This document shows positions 26,171 to 35,542 of a DNA stretch of 58,988 bases, piece after piece. The notes under the pieces are model-generated. The model was not told the DNA's origin. It did not search any database and saw nothing but the letters and a program-made list of their open reading frames with translations. The stretch is from NCBI GenBank assembly GCA_030529185.1, contig JAUMXI010000007.1, forward strand, positions 1-58,988, given 5' to 3'. The DNA is from Flavobacteriaceae bacterium. Lineage in GTDB: Bacteria > Bacteroidota > Bacteroidia > Flavobacteriales > Weeksellaceae. Position 1 is the stretch's first letter; every line of letters begins with the position of its first letter. The translations under genes and the position numbers were made by a program.

Positions 26171-28366
26171 CTATTTTTTCAATATTTTGATTGAGTTTTT
26201 ATTATTTCCTGTTTTAATGTTTAGGATATATACCCCTGGAGCAAGAGAGCTCAAATCTAGTTGATGATTGGATTTGTTCTTAATGCTTTCCGTTTTCTTT
26301 AAGATCCCAGACATATCATATACAGAAACAGAATCCATTTCTCCGTCATAAGTAAGATTTACAAGACCATCATTACCCACTAATGTAGGATAGGCTTTTA
26401 CTTTTGAAGACTCTTCCACTTCTTTGCTAAGAACTTTATTGTATCCCGTCACCAAAATGCTATATTTTTGGCTTTCAGTAACTCTTCTAACTTCAGTACT
26501 ATTTAATAAACTTCCTTTGTGTGAAACTTGAATAAGATATTTTCCAGCTTTTGGGTTTTCTATTAATACTTGTTCTACATTATCAACCGTATTATCCCCT
26601 TTTATAGCAGGAGCCATCGGGTTATCGATGTTAAGTTTCCAAGGCTCATAAACTTCATTGGTTTGCGTGTTGATGACTCTTAAATCTAGGTCATTAACCA
26701 ATCTTGAAGTTCTGATGTTATGGATATTTCTTGAGTTGCTCAAATCATCTGTTTTAGGTACATTATCTGGTGATGGATCTACCCAAGAGATGGTCACTTT
26801 TAATGGTTGAGTACCATCTGTTTCTACAAAGAGTTCATTCTTTCCTTGATTTTTAAGTTCCTTATCTTCAAAGATAATGGTTTTATTACTTTTATCTACC
26901 AATAGTTCGGCTCCTTTTTTAGCATCAACCATTCCCCATCCGTACCAAACATCAGGTCCTTTGTTTCCTGCGTCTTCTGCAGAGTGGATAAGGAGTGTTT
27001 TTGCTGAAGATGCATTTAGTAGTTCATTATTGAATAGATTTTTGTTGATTTCTGTCCAAATCCCTAAAACCCCTGTTACTTGTGGGGAAGAGAACGAAGT
27101 ACCATCTCCTACCTTCCAGTCTATACTTCCTGAAGATGAGGTAGCTGGAAATAAAATGTTGTCTCCAACGCCTGTGATATCTGGTTTGATAGCGCCATCA
27201 TCACGAGGGCCTGCACTACTATAGCTTGATTTTACAATTTTATTATCAGCTCCAATTTTTTTAGTAGCTCCTACCACGATAATATTTTTTGCTACAGCCC
27301 CCGTACTTATACAGTCATACCCTTTTCCGCAATTGTCTTCAGGGAATTTCATATTAGAAGTAAATTCTTGCCAACCATCTCCATCGTGGTAGAATTTATT
27401 ATGAGGTTCGCCTGTAGGACCTTGTCCATAAGAATTCCCAGCTGCTTTTACAATGATCATAGAAGGGTTGTTATACACTATATCATCAAGGTCTTTATCT
27501 CCGTCTCCATAAACGCCATCTAAATTATAGCCTTCTCCAGTACTAGGATTGTACTCTCCCATCCAATACCATCCGATTTTTTTTGAACCTCCACCTACTT
27601 CTCTTTTCCAACCAAGATGGAAACCATAAGAGTGGTTAGAGATATTAAGTTTAGAACCTAATATTTTTTCTGTCACAGATTTTATTTCTGATTCTCCATC
27701 TAATACACTAGTTTCAAACCAATAGTTTTCAAAGGTAGCTTCAGGTAGTATTCCACGGGTGTTTCCAGAATATATTTTTTTATCTTTTTCTTTTGTTACA
27801 GATATATCGTGTCCTTTTGCGCCTATCATTCCTGTAACACCAGTAGCGTGATGACTATAATCTACATCTTGCTCAAATCTAATATCTAGAAGAAATCTTT
27901 CAACGGTACCTTCTTTATTAGTGATTCTTGTGCTTTCAGGGTCGTTAGGATTTACCAAAAAGTCAGGGTGTTTTTCGTAGGCTTTTCCTCCATCAAAAAC
28001 TCCAATATGTATTCCTTTTCCTAAGAATTTCATGTTTTCAAGGCCTTTTAGCTGACCATTATGCAAAACATCTGCTTTGGAATTTTTGATTTGGTCTGTA
28101 TCAAATTCTTCATAAAAAATAGGAATTCCTCTAAAGAAAAATGCTACTCTTCTTTTTTCTCGTTCTAATTTTTTCTTTACAGATAATCTTTCCTCTGTAC
28201 TCATTGCTCTTTTTTGATTTTTAGCCAGTTCTTTTTGAGCATAGGCATCAAATCTTTCCAAAGTTTTCTTTGTTTTTTGAGCTAATCTTTTTTCTATATT
28301 CTCATTGCTTTGAGCGGAAAATAAAGCCCCTAATCCTACGAAGGCTAAAAGTATTATTTTTTTCAT
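26171..28366 (-). CDS. Secreted S8 serine protease with T9SS type A sorting domain
   Basis: 731 residues. Signal peptide MKKIILLAFVGLGALFSAQ; a Lys/Arg/Glu-rich helical prodomain (about 20-80); subtilisin domain with Asp125 (GVFDGGKAYEKHPDF), His173 (SHHATGVTGM), Asn in KAAGNS (near 311) and Ser424 (GTSFSSPQ); a beta-sandwich (about 500-640); and a C-terminal sorting domain from about 650 (VKAYPTLVGNDGLVNL, then VSVYDMSGILKK, LSSLAPGVYILNIKTG, KILKK). The last part directs export by the type IX (Por) secretion system and anchoring or release at the cell surface. Substrate unknown. Monocistronic, with its own promoter and terminator. Confidence 0.94.
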   Translation of the reverse strand: MKKIILLAFVGLGALFSAQSNENIEKRLAQKTKKTLERFDAYAQKELAKNQKRAMSTEERLSVKKKLEREKRRVAFFFRGIPIFYEEFDTDQIKNSKADVLHNGQLKGLENMKFLGKGIHIGVFDGGKAYEKHPDFLVNPNDPESTRITNKEGTVERFLLDIRFEQDVDYSHHATGVTGMIGAKGHDISVTKEKDKKIYSGNTRGILPEATFENYWFETSVLDGESEIKSVTEKILGSKLNISNHSYGFHLGWKREVGGGSKKIGWYWMGEYNPSTGEGYNLDGVYGDGDKDLDDIVYNNPSMIIVKAAGNSYGQGPTGEPHNKFYHDGDGWQEFTSNMKFPEDNCGKGYDCISTGAVAKNIIVVGATKKIGADNKIVKSSYSSAGPRDDGAIKPDITGVGDNILFPATSSSGSIDWKVGDGTSFSSPQVTGVLGIWTEINKNLFNNELLNASSAKTLLIHSAEDAGNKGPDVWYGWGMVDAKKGAELLVDKSNKTIIFEDKELKNQGKNELFVETDGTQPLKVTISWVDPSPDNVPKTDDLSNSRNIHNIRTSRLVNDLDLRVINTQTNEVYEPWKLNIDNPMAPAIKGDNTVDNVEQVLIENPKAGKYLIQVSHKGSLLNSTEVRRVTESQKYSILVTGYNKVLSKEVEESSKVKAYPTLVGNDGLVNLTYDGEMDSVSVYDMSGILKKTESIKNKSNHQLDLSSLAPGVYILNIKTGNNKNSIKILKK

Positions 28367-28384
28367 AAGCGTAAATTTTTATTG

Positions 28385-28392
28385 CAAATGTA
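28385..28392 (-). promoter_or_regulatory. Promoter -7 element of the T9SS protease gene
   Basis: On the minus strand TACATTTG matches TAnnTTTG, 18 nt before the ATG. Confidence 0.6.
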
Positions 28393-28535
28393 TCACTTTT
28401 CTTTGAAAAAATAATATTTTTTTATTAAAAAAATAGGTTTTATCAATAGTTTTGTATGATTTGGTCTGTCTCTATCTGTTGTTTTAAATAAAATTTTAAT
28501 GTATAAAAAACTGATTATTAGTTTATAAAAAAAAT

Positions 28536-28567
28536 AAAAAGATATCAATTTTTTTTGATATCTTTTT
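28536..28567. terminator. Terminator downstream of fabI
   Basis: A perfect 12-bp stem AAAAAGATATCA (28536-28547) against TGATATCTTTTT (28556-28567), 20 bp past the fabI stop. It is symmetrical and could act in both directions. Confidence 0.85.
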
Positions 28568-28587
28568 ATTTTGAAGAAAGTAAAATA

Positions 28588-29397
28588 TTAATATTTCTCG
28601 TATTTTTGCATCACCTTGGTAGAAACTCCTGTGTTGCTAAATCCTCCATCGTGGAAGAGGTTTTGCATTGTTACCATTTTGGTAAGGTCAGAGAACATTA
28701 CGATGCAATAGTTTGCACAATCATTTGCGGTGGCATTCCCCAGAGGCGACATATCTTCGGCAAATTTAATAAACCCATCAAAGCCTTTTACGCCTTGCCC
28801 AGCGGTAGTCATCGTAGGAGATTGCGAAATGGTATTTACACGAACTTTTTTTTCGCCCCAGAAATACCCAAAAGTTCTGGCAATACTTTCCAAATAAGAT
28901 TTGTTGTCAGCCATATCATTATAATCAGGGAAAGTTCTTTGTGCCGCGATGTAAGATAGAGCCAAGATGCTTCCCCATTCGTTCATACAATCTTTGTCCC
29001 AAGCCATTTTCATTACTTTATGGAAAGAAACGGCGGATACATCCCAGCCTTTTTCCAACCAATCGTAATTGATATCGGTATAATGTTTTCCTTTTCTAAC
29101 ATTCACAGACATTCCGATAGAATGCAGGATAAAGTCTATTTTCCCAAATTTTGCAATAGCGTGGTCAAATAATTTCTCTAAATCCTCAACAGAGGTAGCA
29201 TCAGCAGGAACAATATCCGCTCCTGTTTTTTCAGCCAAGGTGTTGATTTGCCCCATTCTCATTGCGATAGGAGCGTTGGTTAAGACAAATTCTGCTCCTT
29301 CTTCGTGGCATTTTTCTGCTACTTTCCAAGCGATAGAATTTTCATCTAATGCTCCAAAAATAATTCCCTTTTTTCCTTTTAATAATCCGTATGACAT
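28588..29397 (-). CDS. fabI: Enoyl-[acyl-carrier-protein] reductase (NADH) FabI
   Basis: 269 residues, short-chain dehydrogenase fold, cytosolic. It performs the last reduction of each fatty-acid elongation cycle and is the triclosan target class. Seen: an N-terminal GIIFGALDENSIAWKVAEK in place of the classical glycine-rich motif, as usual for FabI; ILHSIGMS; and the catalytic Y-x6-K pair Tyr159/Lys166 (DYNDMADNK). Full length. It follows the Bax-inhibitor-like gene by 80 bp, a gap containing a small repeat-like cluster (see findings). Confidence 0.95.
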   Translation of the reverse strand: MSYGLLKGKKGIIFGALDENSIAWKVAEKCHEEGAEFVLTNAPIAMRMGQINTLAEKTGADIVPADATSVEDLEKLFDHAIAKFGKIDFILHSIGMSVNVRKGKHYTDINYDWLEKGWDVSAVSFHKVMKMAWDKDCMNEWGSILALSYIAAQRTFPDYNDMADNKSYLESIARTFGYFWGEKKVRVNTISQSPTMTTAGQGVKGFDGFIKFAEDMSPLGNATANDCANYCIVMFSDLTKMVTMQNLFHDGGFSNTGVSTKVMQKYEKY

Positions 29398-29477
29398 ATT
29401 TTTTATAATTAATTATTTAAGAAGATTAATAGATACGAGACAATAGATTATCTCGATTCTCAAAATCTTAAATCTTT

Positions 29478-30173
29478 TTAGTCTTTTCTGCTCATTAAAA
29501 TTCTCAATACATACCAGAACAACAACATTATAGAGGAGAACAGTTGTAATGAAGCACCTACATATTGCTCGGTAGTGAAAATATTTTTAAGTTCGCTGGT
29601 TTGGTATAAAATACTTGCGGCTGCCAAAAGCACCATTCCCACAGAGAACCAAAGCCCAAGATTAAAGCCGAAAAGCATTCCAGCGATGATTAATCCTATT
29701 GCGATAAACCCTCCGATGATTACAATCCCTCTGAGGAAAGAGAAATCTCTGTTAGAAGTAAGAGCCACTCCTGTAAGCCCAACGAAAAGCATTAAAGTAA
29801 TTAAACCTGCCTGTAGAAGCATCTCCGTACCAGCATCTGCCATAGACATTGCAATATATATCATTGGTAAGAAAATTACCGCTTCTAATAGTACATAAAA
29901 TCCTAATCCTGCGTATTGTACGGCTCTGCTTTGGGACATTGTCCATTTATTCGCTAAAATGGAAGCCAACCAAAACCCTCCAATAATCAACAGCCAAGTG
30001 TATTGCCCAGAAAACATCATGGCAATATATCTTGCTGGGACAAACATCAACAAAGCTGTTTCTACAAAGATAAAAGCCAAAATAGCCAAAGCTACATGCA
30101 AATAAGTTTTTCTATAAAATGAGGCTTTTTGTTCTTCTGATGACAAAGCCACCAATTGATTTGTAAATTCCAT
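29478..30173 (-). CDS. Bax inhibitor-1/YccA family membrane protein
   Basis: 231 residues with about seven hydrophobic segments from residue 26 to the C-terminus, each about 20 long, for example HVALAILAFIFVETALLMFV and LWFSVGMVLLAAASILYQTS. The BI-1 signature is seen in FTTEQYVGASLQLFSSIMLLF near the end. Bacterial members are inner-membrane proteins linked to calcium leak or to FtsH (YccA); the physiological role here is unknown. Promoter at 30198-30205. Confidence 0.9.
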   Translation of the reverse strand: MEFTNQLVALSSEEQKASFYRKTYLHVALAILAFIFVETALLMFVPARYIAMMFSGQYTWLLIIGGFWLASILANKWTMSQSRAVQYAGLGFYVLLEAVIFLPMIYIAMSMADAGTEMLLQAGLITLMLFVGLTGVALTSNRDFSFLRGIVIIGGFIAIGLIIAGMLFGFNLGLWFSVGMVLLAAASILYQTSELKNIFTTEQYVGASLQLFSSIMLLFWYVLRILMSRKD

Positions 30174-30197
30174 TTTTTAGTCTTTTTTAAATTTTTT

Positions 30198-30205
30198 CAA
30201 AGATA
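30198..30205 (-). promoter_or_regulatory. Promoter -7 element of the Bax-inhibitor-1 family gene
   Basis: On the minus strand TATCTTTG matches TAnnTTTG, 24 nt before the ATG. Confidence 0.6.
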
Positions 30206-30249
30206 ATTAAAATTTTAAGAATAACAAATTCCTTTAAAAATACTAATTT

Positions 30250-31290
30250 TTATGCTAATTGATTAAGAAACTCCATTGTATCCACATTATCGGCGTAAGT
30301 ATTGAGTGCAGGGCATTGAGCCTCGCCAAAATTTAGGCTATCTTGTAAGTTCAACGAAGGGTGAGCTACCACGCACTGAATATCATTTTCGTTGTGAGTA
30401 AGGAAATTTTGAACTTCGGAAATGTTTTGATATCTACTGAAATTAATCACCGAAAGAGGGCTAAATAATTTTTGGTCTTCCTTTAACATTACAAAATTAT
30501 TATCCCAAAATTTCTCTTGATTAAGGAGATAAATCGCTCTGTTATAATCATAATTGTTTGCATATTTATGGTGATTTACCACCTCTTTGAAATTCATAAA
30601 ATTCTCAAACAATCGTTCCAAAGGCATATTTTCAGGAATGAAAAGTCGCGTCACATTCCGGCAACCCAACCCAAAATATCTGAAAATATCTTCGGCTAAA
30701 AGTTGTAATTCTTCATTGGTTTCATTTCCCGACAAAACGCCCACCGAAGTCCTGTTTTTTCGGATAATGTTGGGAACATTCTTAAAATAATATTCCAAAT
30801 ATCTCGCTGTATTATTGCTTCCCGTTGCGATTACAGCATCGTAATTTTCTAATTTTTCTACCAAATGATAATGGATTTGATTTTTAGAAAATTCGTTCCA
30901 TTTTTCAAGTAAAAACGGAAGTACAACTTGGTCTTTGGAAGACAATTTAATGAGAGGAATATTTCCGCTCAACAAAACGCAAATTACATCGTGGAAGCCT
31001 ACCAAAGGGATATTCCCTGCCAATATCAATCCGATTTTTTTCGGAGAAGATGAGATGGTGTAAGATTTAAGCCAAGCCTTAATTTTATCCTCTTTTAAAC
31101 TGTTTGCCCAGTGCTGAAAACAATATAAAAAACTCTCTTCATTAAACCAAGGGTTCTCTATTTCAGCCTTTTTCATTAAAGAAAATAATCGTTGTTGAGC
31201 TTCATTAAAATTATCTTTTGAGGTAGAACAAAAATCGTTAAAAAACTCACCCAAACGAACCAATCCGATAATCATTTTATCATTTTTCAT
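30250..31290 (-). CDS. LuxC-like acyl-CoA reductase family protein
   Basis: 346 residues. The aldehyde-dehydrogenase-like fold of the LuxC family is indicated by KIGLILAGNIPLVGFHDVI, YDAVIATGSNNTARYLEYYF, IIRKNRTSVGVLSG and the probable nucleophile Cys in GLGCRNVTRLFIPE. LuxC reduces fatty acyl groups to aldehydes in luminous bacteria; flavobacterial homologues sit in otherwise non-luminous genomes and their substrate is not established. No luxD/E/A/B genes lie nearby. It is shorter than LuxC (about 480). Divergent from the ferredoxin gene, with 62 bp between starts. Confidence 0.82.
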   Translation of the reverse strand: MKNDKMIIGLVRLGEFFNDFCSTSKDNFNEAQQRLFSLMKKAEIENPWFNEESFLYCFQHWANSLKEDKIKAWLKSYTISSSPKKIGLILAGNIPLVGFHDVICVLLSGNIPLIKLSSKDQVVLPFLLEKWNEFSKNQIHYHLVEKLENYDAVIATGSNNTARYLEYYFKNVPNIIRKNRTSVGVLSGNETNEELQLLAEDIFRYFGLGCRNVTRLFIPENMPLERLFENFMNFKEVVNHHKYANNYDYNRAIYLLNQEKFWDNNFVMLKEDQKLFSPLSVINFSRYQNISEVQNFLTHNENDIQCVVAHPSLNLQDSLNFGEAQCPALNTYADNVDTMEFLNQLA

Positions 31291-31319
31291 AAATCTTCTT
31301 TTTTATGCTAAAAAGTTTT

Positions 31320-31327
31320 TAACTTTG
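31320..31327 (+). promoter_or_regulatory. Promoter -7 element of the ferredoxin-serC-DUF1015 operon
   Basis: TAACTTTG matches TAnnTTTG, 25 nt before the ferredoxin ATG at 31353. Confidence 0.6.
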
Positions 31328-31352
31328 TGCAAAATTATAAAAATATATAGCA

Positions 31353-31703
31353 ATGGCTATTAAGATAACAGATGAATGTATAAATTGTGGAGCGTGTGAG
31401 CCAGAATGCCCCAATAATGCTATTTACGAAAGTGCGGTGGATTGGAGGGCTTCCGATGGAACGGCTCTTTCAGGAATGGTGAGTTTGCCTTCTGGTCTGA
31501 CGATAGATGCCGATGAGCCACAGCCCCCAGTAAGCGATGATGTTTATTTTATCGTAACGGATAAATGTACGGAATGTAAAGGCTTCCACGAAGAGCCTCA
31601 ATGTGCGGCGGTTTGCCCCGTAGATTGCTGTATTCCAGATGAAGACCATGAAGAAACAGAAGAACAATTATTACAAAAGAAAGCCTTACTCCACGGAGAA
31701 TAA
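31353..31703 (+). CDS. 2[4Fe-4S] ferredoxin
   Basis: 116 residues, cytosolic electron carrier. Two cluster motifs: CINCGACEPECPNN near the N-terminus and CTECKGFHEEPQCAAVCPVDCC (core CTECKG and CAAVCPVDCC), whose expanded loop is typical of the Allochromatium-type 2[4Fe-4S] ferredoxins. An insertion of about 45 residues separates the two motifs. Acidic C-terminus. First gene of an operon with serC; the redox partner is not apparent. Confidence 0.92.
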   Translation: MAIKITDECINCGACEPECPNNAIYESAVDWRASDGTALSGMVSLPSGLTIDADEPQPPVSDDVYFIVTDKCTECKGFHEEPQCAAVCPVDCCIPDEDHEETEEQLLQKKALLHGE

Positions 31704-31777
31704 GGGTTTTGCCATTTGGAAAATAAGAGTTAATTTTACCTAAAAAATAGTTTTCAAGTAATATAAATACTAAAAAA

Positions 31778-32836
31778 ATGAAAAAACACAATTTCAGTGC
31801 AGGTCCTTGTATCTTGCCACAAGAAGTATTCCAAAAGTCATCAGAGGCAATTCTTGATTTTAACGGAATCGGGTTGTCTTTATTAGAAATTTCTCACAGA
31901 AGTAAGGATTTTATTCCTGTGATGGACGAGGCGAGAGCTATCGTAAAAAGATTGATGAATTTAGGCGATGATTATGAGGTGCTTTACCTTGGTGGTGGGG
32001 CTTCTTTGCAATTCGTAATGGTGCCTTTCAACTTGATGAAACAAGGAGGGAAAGCCGCTTACACCGATACAGGAACTTGGGCTGCAGGGGCTATTAAGGA
32101 GGCTAAAAAATTCGGAACTGTGGATATTGTAGGCTCTTCTAAGGAGCAAAATTATTCTTTCATTCCGAAAGATTATAGCGTAGGTGCTGAATACGATTAT
32201 TTCCACTGCACATCTAATAATACCATTTACGGAACGCAGATGAAATCTTTCCCAAAGGTAGATACTACTTTGGTGTGCGATATGTCTTCTGATATTTTCA
32301 GCCGTCAGTTAGATTTCTCTCAATTTGACCTTATCTATGCTGGAGCTCAAAAGAATATGGGACCTGCGGGTGCTACTTTGGTAGTGGTGAAAAAGGACAT
32401 TTTAGGAAAAACAGGAAGAGAAATTCCTTCTTATTTGGATTATCAAGTGCATATCAGCAAAGATGCGATGTTCAATACTCCGCCAGTATTTCCTATTTAT
32501 GCAACTTTATTAACGCTTCAACATCTTGAAAAAAATGGTGGAATTGCTGCAGCAGAAGAAAGAAACAGAGCAAAAGCAAAACTTCTTTACGATGAATTAG
32601 ACAGAAACCCATTGTTTGAAGTATTCTGCAACGAGGAAGACCGCTCGGATATGAATGTTTCTTTCAAATTATTAGATGAGTCTAAAAAAGAAGTTTTTGA
32701 TGCTGCTTGGAAAGAAGCTGGAATTAATGGTCTTAATGGACACAGAAACTTAGGAGGATATAGAGCAAGTATGTATAATGCATTGCCAATAGAGAGCGTT
32801 CAGGTATTGGTAGATGTATTGAAGTCTATTCAATAA
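31778..32836 (+). CDS. serC: Phosphoserine aminotransferase
   Basis: 352 residues, class V aminotransferase, PLP-dependent. It converts 3-phosphohydroxypyruvate to 3-phosphoserine in serine biosynthesis, and also acts in pyridoxal phosphate synthesis in some bacteria. Start region NFSAGPCILP; the LSLLEISHRSKDF phosphate-binding region; Schiff-base Lys192 in YAGAQKNMGPAG. Full length. It follows the ferredoxin by 74 bp and precedes the DUF1015 gene by 12 bp. serA, which often sits between serC and the DUF1015 gene in this group, is missing here. Confidence 0.95.
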   Translation: MKKHNFSAGPCILPQEVFQKSSEAILDFNGIGLSLLEISHRSKDFIPVMDEARAIVKRLMNLGDDYEVLYLGGGASLQFVMVPFNLMKQGGKAAYTDTGTWAAGAIKEAKKFGTVDIVGSSKEQNYSFIPKDYSVGAEYDYFHCTSNNTIYGTQMKSFPKVDTTLVCDMSSDIFSRQLDFSQFDLIYAGAQKNMGPAGATLVVVKKDILGKTGREIPSYLDYQVHISKDAMFNTPPVFPIYATLLTLQHLEKNGGIAAAEERNRAKAKLLYDELDRNPLFEVFCNEEDRSDMNVSFKLLDESKKEVFDAAWKEAGINGLNGHRNLGGYRASMYNALPIESVQVLVDVLKSIQ

Positions 32837-32848
32837 TACCTTTTTAAT

Positions 32849-34084
32849 ATGCCTGTATTTAAGCCATTTAAAGGGGTAAGACCACATCAAGATTATTTGG
32901 ATTGCTTTCCTACTCACCCTTTGAGTAATTTTACTCCAGAGGAAATCAAGGAAAAAGCAAAGGAAGAATATTCTTATGTAAAAATGGTTTCTCCTTACCT
33001 TTTTGAGGAAGAGGATTATCGCAAAAGCTTGTCGGTAGTAAGGGCAAATTATGAGCAGTTTATCACAGAAAAAAAATTGCTTCAAGATGAATTTTGCTAT
33101 TATCTTTATAGTCAAAAATTGCCTGATGGTAGAGTGTTTAGAGGGCTTTTGGGTTTGGTTTCTGTAAAGGATTATAACGAGGGTAAAATCAAAAAGCACG
33201 AAGAAACCCTTACGCATAGGAAGGATAAATTATCCCGATATTTAGACCAAGTGAATCTTCAAGCCGAGCCAGTATTACTTACTTATCCTGTGAATGATGA
33301 GCTGGAAACCTTGATGGATAATGAAGAAAAGCAACTCCCAATTGTGGATTACATTGATAGTAAAGGGGCTCAATATAAAATTTGGAAAATCGCTAATCAG
33401 CCTGATTTACAAAAGTTTGAGCAAATTTTATCCAATGTAGATGCTTTTTATATCGCTGATGGTCATCATAGAATGGGGGCTACAGCTTTGTGCTCAGAAA
33501 GAAAGGCGGAACAAAACGCCAACCATACGGGAGAAGAGCCTTATAACTTTGTTTATGGATTTATTGTATCTGAAAAATCCATCAAGATTAATGATTTTAA
33601 TAAAGCGATAACCGACCTTAATGGTTTAACTTCTCAGGAGTTTTTGGAAAAAGTAAAGGAGAAATTCTTTGTAGAAGAAAAAGGAATAGAACCATATTTT
33701 CCTGCTCAGAAACAGCATATTTCAATGTATTTAGATGGAGTATTTTACGACCTTCAACCCAAAGAAAAATGTTGTGGAGGGGCTTGTTTAGATATTATTG
33801 ATCATTATTTATTGGAAAAGCATATTCTTCAACCGATATTGGGAATTACAGATTTAAAAACCAGTAAAAGAGTGGATTATCAAAGGGGAACTTCTTGCAT
33901 AGAGGGAATTAAAAAACTGAAAGCAAAGGTAGATTCAGGAAAGTATAAAGTAGCGTTTGGAGCGTATCCTGTAAGTTTTGAAGACTTAATAGAAGTCGCT
34001 GATAAGAATTTAAAAATGCCTCCAAAATGCACTTACATAGAACCTAAATTAATCACCGCTTTGATTATTTACGATATGAAATAA
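32849..34084 (+). CDS. DUF1015 family protein
   Basis: 411 residues, cytosolic, the full length of the DUF1015 family. Conserved blocks: PFKGVRPHQDY at the start, YLYSQKLPDGRVFRGLLGLV, and FYIADGHHRMGATAL, a His-rich segment that may be an active or metal site. The family regularly accompanies serine-biosynthesis genes in Bacteroidota and other phyla, which suggests a role tied to phosphoserine or hydroxypyruvate metabolism; the reaction is undefined. Last gene of the operon, ended by the terminator at 34086-34114. Confidence 0.88.
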   Translation: MPVFKPFKGVRPHQDYLDCFPTHPLSNFTPEEIKEKAKEEYSYVKMVSPYLFEEEDYRKSLSVVRANYEQFITEKKLLQDEFCYYLYSQKLPDGRVFRGLLGLVSVKDYNEGKIKKHEETLTHRKDKLSRYLDQVNLQAEPVLLTYPVNDELETLMDNEEKQLPIVDYIDSKGAQYKIWKIANQPDLQKFEQILSNVDAFYIADGHHRMGATALCSERKAEQNANHTGEEPYNFVYGFIVSEKSIKINDFNKAITDLNGLTSQEFLEKVKEKFFVEEKGIEPYFPAQKQHISMYLDGVFYDLQPKEKCCGGACLDIIDHYLLEKHILQPILGITDLKTSKRVDYQRGTSCIEGIKKLKAKVDSGKYKVAFGAYPVSFEDLIEVADKNLKMPPKCTYIEPKLITALIIYDMK

Positions 34085-34085
34085 A

Positions 34086-34114
34086 CCAAAAAACCCTCTT
34101 TTGAGAGGGTTTTT
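34086..34114. terminator. Bidirectional terminator between the DUF1015 gene and rlmD
   Basis: AAACCCTC pairs with GAGGGTTT, with A and T runs outside, 2-4 bp from either stop codon. Confidence 0.88.
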
Positions 34115-34116
34115 CA

Positions 34117-35526
34117 TTACAATATTTTAGTTAAAAGAGCAATATTTTCCACATGATGCGTTTGTGGGAACATATCCACTGGCAAGATTTTCTCAACTTT
34201 ATAAAAATCTTTCATCAATGCCAAATCTCTTGCTTGGGTAGCAGAATTACAACTCACATACACAATTCGCTCTGGGGCAAGTTTTAAGATTTGTTCCACT
34301 ACTTTTGGATGCATTCCATCTCGTGGTGGGTCTGTGATGAGAACATCTGCCTTGGGGTGCTGTGCCAAAAACTCCTCCGTGAAGACCTCCTTCATATCAC
34401 CACAGTAGAAAGTGCAATTATCCAACCCATTGAGTTTTGCATTTTCTTTCGCAGCATCTATTGCCTCTTGAACCGCCTCTATACCAATCACTTGCTTGGC
34501 GTGTTTTGCCATATACTGGGCAATCGTTCCCGTTCCTGTATATAAATCATAAACCACCTGATTTTCCTTAATATCAGCAAATTCCAAAGTTTTTCGGTAA
34601 AGGTTTAAGGCTTGTTTATAATTGGTTTGAAAGAAAGATTTTGGTCCGATTTTAAATTTCAGTCCGTCCATTTCCTCAAAAATAAAACCTTCTCCGAAAT
34701 AAGTCTGAATATCCAAATCATAAACGCTATCATTCCCTTTGGAATTGATGGCATAAAGAAGCGTTTTAATTTGAGGGAATTTATTTAAAATAAAGTCTAA
34801 TAATTTCTCTCTTTGCTCTTTTTCTTCTCTGAAAAATTGAATTAAAATCATCCATTCTCCTTTGGAGTTTTGGCGAAGCATCAGTGTTCTTAAAAAACCT
34901 TCCTGATTTTTCAAGTCAAAGAAGTCCAAGTTGTTTTCAATGGCATATTCACGAATTGCCAAACGAATTTCGTTGGAAGGAGCCTCTTGAAGATAACACT
35001 CTTTTAAATCCAAAATTTTGCTCCATTGCCCTGGAATATGGAAGCCTAAAGCGTTTTTTTGTGAAATATCAGCATCCGATTTTATTTCTTCTGGGGTGAG
35101 CCAACGAGCGTTGGAAAAGGAAAATTCCATTTTATTTCGGTAGAAATAAGTCTCTTCGCTTCCTAAAATTGGCAGACTTTCAAAATCATCAACTCCTCCA
35201 ATTCGTTTAATGTTATTTAAAACTTCATCTTGCTTAAATGCCAATTGCATTTCATAACTCATATTTTGCCATTTGCAACCTCCACAAGTCCCAAAATGCT
35301 CACATTTGGGCTCTATACGATACGGCGAAGTTTCTAAAACCTCTATCGCTTCGGCTTCGTAATATTTACTTTTGGCTTTTTTTACTCGAGCATTGACCAC
35401 ATCACCAGGGATAGCTCCTGTCATCAAAACGGTTTTTCCATCTTCTGTTTTCCCTATGGAAACGCCCTTTGCCCCAGCAGAGAGCAATTTTATATTTTCT
35501 AAAATTAAGTTTTTCTTTTTTTTCAT
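34117..35526 (-). CDS. rlmD: 23S rRNA (uracil-5-)-methyltransferase RlmD
   Basis: 469 residues. An N-terminal TRAM domain (about 5-65), an Fe-S cluster motif (Cys75, Cys81, Cys84 in CEHFGTCGGCKWQ, plus a later Cys), and a SAM-dependent methyltransferase domain (VYDLYTGTGTIAQYMAKHA; TDPPRDGMHPKV; catalytic Cys in VSCNSATQARDL). Members methylate C5 of uridine 1939 (RlmD) or 747 (RlmC) of 23S rRNA; the length and the presence of TRAM favour RlmD, but the site is an inference. It is 16 bp downstream of the sulfatase gene and probably cotranscribed. Confidence 0.9.
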   Translation of the reverse strand: MKKKKNLILENIKLLSAGAKGVSIGKTEDGKTVLMTGAIPGDVVNARVKKAKSKYYEAEAIEVLETSPYRIEPKCEHFGTCGGCKWQNMSYEMQLAFKQDEVLNNIKRIGGVDDFESLPILGSEETYFYRNKMEFSFSNARWLTPEEIKSDADISQKNALGFHIPGQWSKILDLKECYLQEAPSNEIRLAIREYAIENNLDFFDLKNQEGFLRTLMLRQNSKGEWMILIQFFREEKEQREKLLDFILNKFPQIKTLLYAINSKGNDSVYDLDIQTYFGEGFIFEEMDGLKFKIGPKSFFQTNYKQALNLYRKTLEFADIKENQVVYDLYTGTGTIAQYMAKHAKQVIGIEAVQEAIDAAKENAKLNGLDNCTFYCGDMKEVFTEEFLAQHPKADVLITDPPRDGMHPKVVEQILKLAPERIVYVSCNSATQARDLALMKDFYKVEKILPVDMFPQTHHVENIALLTKIL

Positions 35527-35542
35527 TTTGGCAAAGTAGATT

